Shown here one piece after another: positions 41,458-50,244 of a stretch of DNA of 64,000 nt. The DNA comes from Seohaeicola sp024304985 (GTDB lineage: Bacteria > Pseudomonadota > Alphaproteobacteria > Rhodobacterales > Rhodobacteraceae): NCBI RefSeq assembly GCF_028802875.1, contig NZ_JARAMP010000004.1, positions 62,001 through 126,000 of the forward strand, given 5' to 3'. The stretch's first letter is position 1. The number at the start of each line of letters is the position of its first letter. A program made the translations under genes and the position numbers. Under the pieces are notes generated by a model. It saw only the letters and a program-made list of their open reading frames with translations, made no database searches and was not told the origin of the DNA.

Positions 41458-42060
41458 ACCACGCCGATCCGCTTCGGCCCCGATATCAAACATCCGTGCG
41501 GCGATGGACTGGCCAAGACGCAGATCGCCCAGCACTACTGTTGTGCTGTTTCCCGCATCGTCATTGATGACCCACTGGCGCAACTGGATCGGGTTGCCGG
41601 TAAAGACCATCTGGATATTGCCATACTCGGGATGTTGCGGGTCCTGTGCCGTCACGGTCGTCGCGGTGCCATCGTAGCTGTGCCCCGTCACCATGCGGGC
41701 TTGTCCAAGGTTCACCCGCTCGGCAAGGATGATCGACAAAGGCGTGCGTGCCAGTGGATATGTCTCGGGTCCGGTGTTGGACTTGGGATCAAAAATCGCA
41801 ACTGTGCCGGCGCTGGCCAGAACCAGCGTCTGATCGGGCGGGGCATATTCAAAGCGGATCCGCCCCGGTCGGTTTATATAGATCGTGCCGGTGGAAATGG
41901 TGCCATCCGCGTTGATCTGCGTGAAGTCGCCGGACGCGGTCCGCATGTCGTTCAGATAACTGGATATTTCAGCAAGCGGCAGTTTCTCTGCCGCCGCCGG
42001 AAGGGCCAACGCCATCGCAAGGACAGGTCCGAGCAGGGGGGCCAGAAGAAAGCGCATCAT
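41443..42060 (-). CDS. lolA: Outer-membrane lipoprotein carrier protein LolA
   Basis: 205 residues from ATG 42060 (GGAGA 8 bases upstream; ATG 42066 is possible). Signal peptide MMRFLLAPLLGPVLAMALALPAAA, then the LolA fold: LNDMRTASGDFTQINADGTISTGTIYINRPGRIRFEYAPPDQTLVLASAGTVAIFDP. It carries lipoproteins across the periplasm to LolB. Directly downstream of ftsK, as in many alphaproteobacteria (ftsK-lolA), separated by 100 bases. Confidence 0.9.
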   Translation of the reverse strand: MMRFLLAPLLGPVLAMALALPAAAEKLPLAEISSYLNDMRTASGDFTQINADGTISTGTIYINRPGRIRFEYAPPDQTLVLASAGTVAIFDPKSNTGPETYPLARTPLSIILAERVNLGQARMVTGHSYDGTATTVTAQDPQHPEYGNIQMVFTGNPIQLRQWVINDDAGNSTTVVLGDLRLGQSIAARMFDIGAEADRRGEGGR

Positions 42061-42160
42061 GTTCATGCTCTCCATATATGCCGCTTTTGTTCGCTCTGCA
42101 CCTTGCCTGGCGTCACAAAAGCGAGACACCGCCGAGAGCCGTGCGTGAAGTGATGGTGCC

Positions 42161-45100
42161 TCAGTGTTCCGGCACCAGCACTTCGCGCTTGCCCACGTGG
42201 TTGGCGGGGCTGACGACGCCCTGTTCCTCCATCTGTTCGACCAGACGCGCGGCCTTGTTGTAGCCGATGGCCAGTTTGCGCTGGATATAGGAGGTGGAGC
42301 ATTTGCGATCCTTGACGACAATCGCCACGGCGGTGTCGTACAGCGCATCCTCCAGATCGGTATTGCCGCCGCTGGCCAGACCCAGAACTGCGTCGATATC
42401 GGCCTCGCGATCCTCGTCCGGGCCATCCAGAACCGAGTTCATGTATTTCGGCGGACCGAAGGCCTTGAGGTGGTTGACGATCTCCTCGACTTCTTCATCG
42501 CTGACGAAGGGGCCATGGCACCGGATGATCTTGGCGCCGCCCGCCATGTAGAGCATGTCGCCCATGCCCAAAAGCTGCTCGGCGCCCATTTCGCCCAGAA
42601 TGGTGCGGCTGTCGATCTTGGACGTCACCTGGAACGAGATCCGGGTCGGGAAGTTTGCCTTGATCGTGCCGGTGATGACATCCACTGACGGGCGCTGAGT
42701 CGCCATGATCAGATGTATACCAGAGGCCCGCGCCATCTGCGCCAAGCGCTGTATGCAGGCTTCGATCTCCTTGCCGGCGACCATCATCAGATCCGCCATC
42801 TCGTCGACGATGACGACGATATAGGGCATCTTTTCGGGCATCAGTTCTTCGGTTTCGAACACCGGCTCGCCAGTCTCATCGTCAAAGCCGGTCTGGACCG
42901 TGCGGCTGAACATCTCGCCCTTGGCCAGCGCATCGGCCACGCGGCTATTATAGCCATCGATGTTGCGCACGCCCATCTTGGACATCTTGCGATAGCGCTC
43001 TTCCATCTCGCCCACGACCCACTTTAGGGCGACGACCGCCTTTTTCGGGTCGGTCACAACGGGCGAGAGCAGATGCGGGATGCCGTCATAGACGGACAGT
43101 TCCAGCATCTTGGGGTCGATCATGATCAACCGGCATTCTTCCGGCGTCAGGCGGTAGAGCAGCGACAGGATCATCGTGTTGATCGCCACCGATTTACCCG
43201 ACCCCGTAGTTCCGGCAATCAGCAGGTGAGGCATCTTGGCGAGGTTCGCGACGATGGGATCGCCGCCGATGTCCTTGCCCAGCGCCAGCGGCAGTTTCAT
43301 GTTGCTGTCGCCATAATCGCGCGCCGAAAGGATCTCGCGCAGGACCACTTTTTCGCGGTTCTCGTTCGGCAGTTCGATCCCGATGACGGTGCGGCCAGGC
43401 ACGGTGGAGACGCGCGCCGACAGGGCCGACATGGACCGGGCGATGTCATCTGCCAGACCGATCACGCGGCTGGCCTTGAGGCCCGGCGCGGGTTCCAGCT
43501 CATACATGGTCACGACGGGGCCGGGGCGGACCGAAACGATGTCGCCCTTGACACCATAATCATCCAGCACGGATTCGAGCATCCGCGCGTTCTGCTCCAG
43601 CGCCTCATCGCTGAGGTGGTGTCGCTGGATCAGCGCGGGGTTCGACAACAGCGCCAGTGGGGGCAGTTCATAAACGGCCTCTTCCGGGTCGAATTTCAGC
43701 GCGGGCTGGGCCTCGGCCTTGGCGCGGGTCGAGGGCTGAACAGGCTTGCGCGGCGGGTGTTGCACCACGCTGCGGGGTTGCGCCACCGGGATCTGCATAG
43801 GCTCGGGCTGGAGGGTGTAGGGCTGATCGGCCTGATAGGCAAAGGCATCGTAATCATCCTGATCCGCATCATCCACCTGATCAAACGGCGCATCATAGGC
43901 GTTGTCATAGGAGTCGTCGAAAATGTTGTCATCATGCGACCCGGCGGCATAGGCCACAGGCGTCGCAGCGGCAGCGATAGACGCGACCGGAGTCATGGCG
44001 GCGGAAGCAGCCGCAGCCACCACGCCTTTGTGGGCCGCGGTCAGCGGCGGTTCGGCCTTGATCGCGGTTCGGGTCGGATTGAAGACAAGCGGGTCCGGCC
44101 CACGCCCACGTCCGCGGGTCAAAGGGGCGTGTTGCGCCGGGGCCATGGGCGGCACAGGACGCACGCGTGACTTGATGACATCTGCGATCTTGGCCCGGAT
44201 ACGGTCGTCACCGGGGGCCAGATCATGCTGGGCAAAAGCGGCGGCCGGAAATTGTTCGACCAGTTCCGGCTCGGGCATGGCTTCGACGCGGCGGCCGAAA
44301 CCGGGAACACGGGCCAGCAGACCAGATTTGATCTTGCCGATGGGACCCGGATCAGGTTCGTGCTGCCATGCAGCCTCGTCCTGCCATTGTTCGTCTTCTT
44401 CCCAGTTCATCGACGGAGGCGCCGGGGGAAGGTCGTTGCGTCGCGCCACCAATGGGGCGCGTTCAGACTGTGCCATCAAGGGCGCACGACGCGGGTCTGC
44501 CATCAGTGCTGAGCTCGCCTGCATGGATTGCGTTGCAGCCCAGGCTGCAGCCTCTTCGGCCTCGCGCGTGCGGATCAACCGCCTCTCGGCAGCGCGAGCC
44601 TGCAAGCCCTGCGCCATCTGGACCGTGCCGGATGCGCCGCGTCCCATCATCTGCATCAGCCGCGCATAAGACAGAATGAGTCCGACAAGAAGAAAGCGTC
44701 CGATCCGCTTCAATTCGATGCGGGTGAAGCCCAGCACAAAGGATCCCAATGCCAGCATCGCCAGCGCCAGAACCAGCGATGCCAGTTTGATCCCCACGGC
44801 AGAACCCAGTGGAACGGTAGTCAACACCATCCCCATGATCATGTCGCCGAAGACGCCGCCCAGACCGAAATGATGCGTCTCGCGCCAGACATCTCCGGGA
44901 TTGAGTGTTGCGGCATATACCGAGCACAGCGCCACGGCGATGGGCGCAAAGATCAGCCGCCCCATGGCGCGTTCTTCGCCCCTGTGCAGCGCAAAGCGCA
45001 CGCCCCAAGCAAACAGCACAATGGCGATGGCCCAACTGCCCCAGCCTGCGATCATGAACAGAGGGGCCGCGATGGTCGCACCCATCCGGCCCATCCAGTT

Positions 45101-45286
45101 CTGCACCGGCGCATCGGTGGCCGACAGGAAAGACGGATCTTCGGGATTGTAGGAGATGACCATCGCCGCCGCCGCGCAGCCCAGAACGATCAGCACCAGC
45201 CCCAACAGTTCCTTGCCGCGCTTTTCAATCGCTGCCTGAACGTCGCTGTCGAACAGCGGATCGCGCCCACGGGTCTGATATGCCAT
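42161..45286 (-). CDS. ftsK: DNA translocase FtsK
   Basis: 1041 residues from ATG 45286. Pumps DNA at the division septum and helps resolve chromosome dimers. Four N-terminal membrane helices (about 35-195), a long low-complexity linker rich in A, P, D and Q (about 240-560, including an acidic DDSYDNAYDAPFDQVDDADQDDYDAF-like stretch), then the motor domain with Walker A GTTGSGKS near residue 690-697 and IVVIVDEMADLMM as Walker B, and the C-terminal gamma winged helix (about 975-1041) that reads KOPS-type orienting sequences. Followed by lolA. Confidence 0.95.
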   Translation of the reverse strand: MAYQTRGRDPLFDSDVQAAIEKRGKELLGLVLIVLGCAAAAMVISYNPEDPSFLSATDAPVQNWMGRMGATIAAPLFMIAGWGSWAIAIVLFAWGVRFALHRGEERAMGRLIFAPIAVALCSVYAATLNPGDVWRETHHFGLGGVFGDMIMGMVLTTVPLGSAVGIKLASLVLALAMLALGSFVLGFTRIELKRIGRFLLVGLILSYARLMQMMGRGASGTVQMAQGLQARAAERRLIRTREAEEAAAWAATQSMQASSALMADPRRAPLMAQSERAPLVARRNDLPPAPPSMNWEEDEQWQDEAAWQHEPDPGPIGKIKSGLLARVPGFGRRVEAMPEPELVEQFPAAAFAQHDLAPGDDRIRAKIADVIKSRVRPVPPMAPAQHAPLTRGRGRGPDPLVFNPTRTAIKAEPPLTAAHKGVVAAAASAAMTPVASIAAAATPVAYAAGSHDDNIFDDSYDNAYDAPFDQVDDADQDDYDAFAYQADQPYTLQPEPMQIPVAQPRSVVQHPPRKPVQPSTRAKAEAQPALKFDPEEAVYELPPLALLSNPALIQRHHLSDEALEQNARMLESVLDDYGVKGDIVSVRPGPVVTMYELEPAPGLKASRVIGLADDIARSMSALSARVSTVPGRTVIGIELPNENREKVVLREILSARDYGDSNMKLPLALGKDIGGDPIVANLAKMPHLLIAGTTGSGKSVAINTMILSLLYRLTPEECRLIMIDPKMLELSVYDGIPHLLSPVVTDPKKAVVALKWVVGEMEERYRKMSKMGVRNIDGYNSRVADALAKGEMFSRTVQTGFDDETGEPVFETEELMPEKMPYIVVIVDEMADLMMVAGKEIEACIQRLAQMARASGIHLIMATQRPSVDVITGTIKANFPTRISFQVTSKIDSRTILGEMGAEQLLGMGDMLYMAGGAKIIRCHGPFVSDEEVEEIVNHLKAFGPPKYMNSVLDGPDEDREADIDAVLGLASGGNTDLEDALYDTAVAIVVKDRKCSTSYIQRKLAIGYNKAARLVEQMEEQGVVSPANHVGKREVLVPEH

Positions 45287-45302
45287 GCCTGCCCTCGTCC
45301 TC

Positions 45303-46481
45303 TTACCCATAGATGCAGTCGCGCAGGGCGATCAGCCCGGCCTGCATCTCGTTGATTGGGGCCACCATTGCGACCCGGATATAGCCTTTGCCGGGGTTGT
45401 CCCCGTTCACGTCGCGGCTCAGATAGGCACCGGGCAGAACCCGCACGCCTGTCTGCTGCCAGAGTTTCAATGCCGCTGACTCGCCATCCTCGACGGGCAG
45501 CCACAGAAAGAACCCGGCGTCAGGTCCCTTGTAGCTGTTCACACCCGCGAAGACCGCATCGGCGGCCTGATATTTCTCGCCATAGAGACGACGGTTCTCG
45601 ATCACATGATCCTCGTCGGCCCACACCGTTTCCGAGGCCCGCTGCAACGGTAGGGGGATCGGTGCACCGGCATAGGCGCGCAGCTGACGCGCCCGTGCGA
45701 TGCTTTGCGGACCGCCCGCCATGAAACCTGACCGCAGGCCCGGCAGATTGGAGCGTTTGGACAGCGAGTGAAAAATGACCACGCGCTCGGGATCCGCACC
45801 CATCTCGGCGGCCACCTCAAGCGCGCCGACGGGCGGCGCGTCACGATAGATCTCGGAATAGCACTCATCGGCGAAGATCTTGAAATCATAGCGCTCTGCC
45901 AGCGCTATCAGATTGCGCCAATACTCCCGGCTTGCCACAGATCCCTGCGGGTTGGCGGGCGAGCAGATATAGGCCGCTGCTGTCCGGTTCAGCACCTCGA
46001 CGGGCATGGACGTGTAATCGGGCAGGTAGCCTCCGTCACGGGTGGCGGGCACGAAGACAGGCTCTGCCGCCACCGAAATCGCGCCGATCATGTAGACCTG
46101 ATAGAAGGGGTTCGGCATCAGGATCGCGGGCTTGGCCCCGGCTTTCTGTTCCGGGACCAGCGCCATACAGGCGTTATAGAGCCCCTCGCGCGTGCCGTTC
46201 AGCGTCATCACCTGCTTTTGTGCATCAAGGCTTACGCCATAGCGCCGCGCGATCCACGCACCGATCGTATCCAGCAGTTCGGGCGTTCCCTCGTTGGGCG
46301 GATAGCGACCGAAATCGGCGATATTCTCGGCGATCACGCGGCCGACCCAATCGGGAAAAGCGTGTTTCGGCTCTCCGATCGTCATATGCACGACTGGTCC
46401 GCCGGGCGCGTGCGCGTCCAGAAGTTCCCGCAAGCGCGGAAACGCATAGGCCGGTAGGTTCGAGAACCGCTCGGGGAACAT
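45303..46481 (-). CDS. PLP-dependent aminotransferase (class I/II)
   Basis: 392 residues. HSLSKRSNLPGLRSGF holds the PLP-binding lysine (near residue 237), NPFYQVY and SPANPQGSVA are fold-type I motifs. The best family fit is the DapC/AlaT-like group (succinyldiaminopimelate or alanine transamination); the exact reaction is not settled. It precedes ftsK with a 16-base gap, so the two and lolA may be cotranscribed. Confidence 0.85.
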   Translation of the reverse strand: MFPERFSNLPAYAFPRLRELLDAHAPGGPVVHMTIGEPKHAFPDWVGRVIAENIADFGRYPPNEGTPELLDTIGAWIARRYGVSLDAQKQVMTLNGTREGLYNACMALVPEQKAGAKPAILMPNPFYQVYMIGAISVAAEPVFVPATRDGGYLPDYTSMPVEVLNRTAAAYICSPANPQGSVASREYWRNLIALAERYDFKIFADECYSEIYRDAPPVGALEVAAEMGADPERVVIFHSLSKRSNLPGLRSGFMAGGPQSIARARQLRAYAGAPIPLPLQRASETVWADEDHVIENRRLYGEKYQAADAVFAGVNSYKGPDAGFFLWLPVEDGESAALKLWQQTGVRVLPGAYLSRDVNGDNPGKGYIRVAMVAPINEMQAGLIALRDCIYG

Positions 46482-46638
46482 GTTTAAACTGCCTCAATCA
46501 TCGGGATCATGACGCCCCGTTTGGTTGCAAACTATCGAACCGCGCGGCTTGCGTCCAGAAAAAGCAGCGGGATTCCGGCCTCTTGTGGCATTTCAGCAAA
46601 AGAGGTGCTGCAAAGATGCCCTGGGTCGGCTGTTCCGC

Positions 46639-47967
46639 TTAACCGAGCGCGGTTTCGGCCGCCGCAGACAGGCGCAACAGCCGCTCTTCGGCCATAGGCG
46701 CCCCCATCAGCATGATCCCGCAACCGGGCGTGCCTGTGGGCAGGGTCGTGGCGCAAAGGCCCATCAGATTCCCTGCGCGCGTATTGCGCAGGGTCAGCAG
46801 GTTTTCGGTCACATAGTAGTCGTGATCCGACATCAGCCGCTCCAGATTTGGCGGCGTATTGGGCGCGGTCGGGCAGATCACCGCGTCAAAACCGGCCATG
46901 CGGGCGTGCCATGCCTGCCGCCCCGCATCAAGGGTGCGCCATGCGGCCACGTAGTCAGCAGCCTTGAAGGCCGCTCCGCCCCGGAAGCGTTCAAGAATCT
47001 GGTCGAACATCAGATGGGGGGCTGCTTCGATCACCTCGCGCCAGATGCCGTATGCCTCTGCGGTGAACAGGATAGGAGCCAGCTTCATTGCCTCTGCCAG
47101 TTCAGGGGCTTCGACCTCTTCGATGGTGGCGCCTGCGGCCTCAAGCCGCTGGACAGCCTTGGCAAAAGCCGTGGCGGGCGCATCGCGCAGATCGTCCATC
47201 ACGACGGTCTTCAGGATCGCCAGACGCCGCCCTGACAGGCTTGCCCCGCGCAAATCTGCGGGCTTACCCCCTTCAAGTGCGGCCAGAAGAAGCGCCGCGT
47301 CCTCGACCGAGCGTGTCAGAGGTCCGACCGTATCGAACCGCTCGCACAGCGGAACAACACCGGCGCAGGACACCCGCCCTGCCGTGGTCTTGAGGCCGAC
47401 AAGGTCGTTCCAGCCTGCCGGAATCCGCACCGACCCGCCCGTGTCTGTGCCAATCCCCGCCGAAGCCAGCCCAAAGGCCACGGAAGTCGCAGCACCCGAG
47501 CTGGACCCGCCCGGAACAGCGGCGTGGTCATTCACGTTCGGCGGGGTGGCGGTCACGGGATTCAGGCCCAGCCCACTGAAAGCAAGTTCACTGGTATGGG
47601 TCTTGCCCAGACAGATCAGTCCCGCGGCCGTGGCGTTGCGCAACACGTCGGCATCGCGGTCCGGCACGCGCCCTTTCAGCAGGGCAGAGCCCGCCTCGGT
47701 CAGCACCCCGGCGGTATCGAAAAGGTCTTTCCAACTGATGGGCACACCGTCGAGAGGCGACAGGCGCAGTCCGGCCCGCGCGCGCGCCCGCGCAGCCCCG
47801 GCTTCGGACAAGGCGCGGTCCGGCATGGTCCGGGCATAGATGCGGTCTGTCATCGGATGCGCGGCGATGGCGTCCAGATAGGCCTGTGTCAGATCGACCG
47901 GGTCCAGTTTTCCCGCGCCGATGGCTCGTCCTTGATCCGCCGCTGTGCGGCCCAGCCAATCCTGCAT
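46639..47967 (-). CDS. Amidase (amidase signature family)
   Basis: 442 residues from ATG 47967 (GGAGGGG upstream). Ser-cisSer-Lys amidase: lysine in PISWKDLFDTAGV (near 82), cis-serine and nucleophile region in AVPGGSSSGAATSVAFGLA (about 152-170) and GTDTGGSVRIPAGWNDLVGLK. The AmiC-like end GNLMGLCATTLPTG is typical. It shares the overall layout with the amidase at 21543 but differs enough to be a paralogue with another substrate. No transporter or regulator is adjacent; the 157-base stretch before the aminotransferase holds no gene. Confidence 0.87.
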   Translation of the reverse strand: MQDWLGRTAADQGRAIGAGKLDPVDLTQAYLDAIAAHPMTDRIYARTMPDRALSEAGAARARARAGLRLSPLDGVPISWKDLFDTAGVLTEAGSALLKGRVPDRDADVLRNATAAGLICLGKTHTSELAFSGLGLNPVTATPPNVNDHAAVPGGSSSGAATSVAFGLASAGIGTDTGGSVRIPAGWNDLVGLKTTAGRVSCAGVVPLCERFDTVGPLTRSVEDAALLLAALEGGKPADLRGASLSGRRLAILKTVVMDDLRDAPATAFAKAVQRLEAAGATIEEVEAPELAEAMKLAPILFTAEAYGIWREVIEAAPHLMFDQILERFRGGAAFKAADYVAAWRTLDAGRQAWHARMAGFDAVICPTAPNTPPNLERLMSDHDYYVTENLLTLRNTRAGNLMGLCATTLPTGTPGCGIMLMGAPMAEERLLRLSAAAETALG

Positions 47968-48055
47968 CCCCAACCCCTCCCGATACCGATATGTCGCAGA
48001 CGGTAGCGTCAGTCAGGCGCATGGACAATCCCATCCATTCCCCCATATTTGCGCC

Positions 48056-49276
48056 ATGACATATGACAGCGATATCCTGATTGTGGGCGGTGGGCTGAAT
48101 GGCCCTGTTCTGGCACTCGCCCTTGCCCGGTCGGGCCTGACTTCGACTGTGATCGACGCACAGCCTGCGGACTCGCTTGCGGCGGACGGGTTCGACGGGC
48201 GCTCATACGCGTTGGCGTTGGCCTCGGTCCGCCTGCTACGGCGGCTTGGGCTGTGGGAGGCGCTGGCGGATGACGCGCAGCCGATGCTGGAGATCAAGGT
48301 CAGCGACGGCCGCGCCGGCGAGGGGCCGCTTTCGCCCTTCCATCTGCATTTTGACCATGCCGAGATCGAAGAAGGCCCGATGGGCCACATGGTCGAGGAC
48401 CGCCATCTGCGCCAGGCGGTACTTGAGGCGATCACTGACAACCCTTTGATTACAAGGCTGAACGGCGAAACCGTCATTGCGCAGGATGCTGGCGCGCAGG
48501 GGATCACGGTCACCCTCGCCTCTGGCCGGATCTTGACTGGGCGAGTGCTGGTGGGTGCCGATGGACGCCGATCCGGCACGGCAGAGCGGGCAGGAATCAG
48601 CCGGACAGGATGGGATTACGGACAAACCGCGTTGGTCTGCGCCATCGCGCATGACCTTCCGCATCACGGCATCGCACATCAGTTCTTCATGCCGCCGGGA
48701 CCTCTGGCGATCCTGCCGCTGAAGGGCAATCGCAGTTCCATCGTCTGGTCGGAAACGCATGCCAATGCCGCGGCGTTCAATGCCTTGTCGGATGAGGACT
48801 ACCTGACCATGCTGCGTCCGCGTTTCGGCGATTTTCTGGGCGAGATCCGGCTGGCCGGGGCGCGCTACACCTATCCGTTGAACCTGACCCTCGCCAACAG
48901 CTTTATAGCACCTCGTCTTGCGCTGGTGGGAGATGCCGCGCATGGCGTGCATCCGATCGCTGGACAGGGCCTTAACGCAGGTCTGCGCGATATCGCGGCA
49001 CTGACGCAGGTGATGACGGATGCAAGACACCGCGGCGAGGATATCGCCTCGGATTCGGTGCTGGAACGCTATCAGCAATGGCGGCGGTTCGACACCGCGA
49101 CACTGGCGCTGGCGACGGACCTGACGAACAGGATCTTTGCAAGCGACAACCCTTTGTTACGGCTGGGCCGCGATATCGGCATGGGTGTCGTCAATGCCAT
49201 CCCGGGCCTGCGTCGCGGGTTTATCCGTGAGGCCGCCGGGCTGACAGGCGACCTGCCAGAGTTGATGCGGGGCTGA
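48056..49276 (+). CDS. UbiH/UbiF-family FAD-dependent hydroxylase (ubiquinone synthesis)
   Basis: 406 residues. Group A flavoprotein monooxygenase: DILIVGGGLNGPVLALALARSG (N-terminal FAD loop), DRHLRQAVLEAI, VLVGADGRRS and GDAAHGVHPIAGQGLNAGLRDIAAL, the last being typical of the UbiH/UbiF/UbiI group that hydroxylates the aromatic ring during ubiquinone synthesis. Which position it hydroxylates is not decided by sequence. It is divergent from the second amidase and convergent with the sulfotransferase. Confidence 0.88.
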   Translation: MTYDSDILIVGGGLNGPVLALALARSGLTSTVIDAQPADSLAADGFDGRSYALALASVRLLRRLGLWEALADDAQPMLEIKVSDGRAGEGPLSPFHLHFDHAEIEEGPMGHMVEDRHLRQAVLEAITDNPLITRLNGETVIAQDAGAQGITVTLASGRILTGRVLVGADGRRSGTAERAGISRTGWDYGQTALVCAIAHDLPHHGIAHQFFMPPGPLAILPLKGNRSSIVWSETHANAAAFNALSDEDYLTMLRPRFGDFLGEIRLAGARYTYPLNLTLANSFIAPRLALVGDAAHGVHPIAGQGLNAGLRDIAALTQVMTDARHRGEDIASDSVLERYQQWRRFDTATLALATDLTNRIFASDNPLLRLGRDIGMGVVNAIPGLRRGFIREAAGLTGDLPELMRG

Positions 49277-49281
49277 CCGCC

Positions 49282-50100
49282 TCAATCACCCAGCTTTGCG
49301 TGCACCTCGTCCAGATCGATCTCGCCCACCGGCATCTTGTTGGCAGGGTTTTCGAAATCGTATTTGAACAGGTCGAAGTCGCGCTTGTAGATCTCATAAA
49401 CCAGATGCATCGACAGATCGTCGAAGTAATCTTCGACAGGATGCAGACGCTTGGGCCCGTGCCCCTCGGATTCATTGAAACGCGGGATCGTCGCCAGATC
49501 CACCTTGTGGGGCGTTTCGATCGCGTCCAGCACGGCCTGCATCCCGTCATTGAACGCCTCGGTCCAGAAGATGCTGTCGTAGCGACCGCCATTGACGATG
49601 AAGGTCGAGACATGCCCCGACATCGCCGACCAATGGATATCCGGCTCCATCGGGCGGCGCCAGCGGATGGTGTCGCGTGCGAACAGAAGAAAACGGCGGA
49701 AACTGCGGATCTGGTCGAATTCGGCTGTGCCATCCTCGCCTCCAACCTCGATCCCGTATTTCTGGGTCAGCATGGGCACCAGATTGCCGCGATAGCGACG
49801 CCCGTTCCGCTGGATGCCACAGATCTTGTCAAAGAATGACGACAGGATGCGGGTATAGGGATTGCGCACGCAGGTGAAGGCATAGGAGGCATGCTCCTTC
49901 ACATTCTTCTCGATCAGGACCTGACTTTCAGGCTGTGCCCATTTGTGCAGGCCAGCGGTGGAATCATGGATGTCACCGTCGAAGAACGCGCCATGATCCG
50001 AGTAAAAGAGGATCTGTCCGATGGTCGAGCAGGCGCATTTCGGCACCACGCGATAGACCACGCTCTCGCTTTCCGTCATCCAAGTGCCCGGAAACCCCAT
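49282..50100 (-). CDS. Sulfotransferase family 2-like (PAPS-dependent)
   Basis: 272 residues from ATG 50100, with GGAGG 8 bases upstream. The first segment VPKCACSTIGQILFYSD resembles the 5'-phosphosulfate loop (K-C-A-C-S-T) and FTCVRNPYTRILSSFFDKI the 3'-phosphate-binding R-N-P-x-x-R stretch, as in carbohydrate sulfotransferase family 2. It should place sulfate from PAPS on a sugar. Divergent from the GT14-type gene across a 144-base AT-rich region, so the two probably share control and act on the same surface glycan. PAPS synthesis must be encoded elsewhere. Confidence 0.82.
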   Translation of the reverse strand: MGFPGTWMTESESVVYRVVPKCACSTIGQILFYSDHGAFFDGDIHDSTAGLHKWAQPESQVLIEKNVKEHASYAFTCVRNPYTRILSSFFDKICGIQRNGRRYRGNLVPMLTQKYGIEVGGEDGTAEFDQIRSFRRFLLFARDTIRWRRPMEPDIHWSAMSGHVSTFIVNGGRYDSIFWTEAFNDGMQAVLDAIETPHKVDLATIPRFNESEGHGPKRLHPVEDYFDDLSMHLVYEIYKRDFDLFKYDFENPANKMPVGEIDLDEVHAKLGD

Positions 50101-50244
50101 CTGCTCTGCCTCCAAACCACGCGTCTTTTTTATGCGACGCTATATACCAACTTTGCAAAATCGAAAGAAAGCCTGTTTATTCATTCCTCTGGGATCGGTA
50201 TCACTCTTCCTCATATCTGTAACCAAAGGCTTGTGGTTTCCTGA

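Noticed and set aside
43640..44500. Low-complexity acidic and A/P/Q-rich stretch that could suggest a frameshift in ftsK
   Set aside because: The reading frame is continuous and such a linker between membrane and motor domains is normal for FtsK.
46482..46638. Possible small gene between the second amidase and the aminotransferase
   Set aside because: No start with a ribosome-binding site gives a protein with a recognisable pattern; treated as intergenic.
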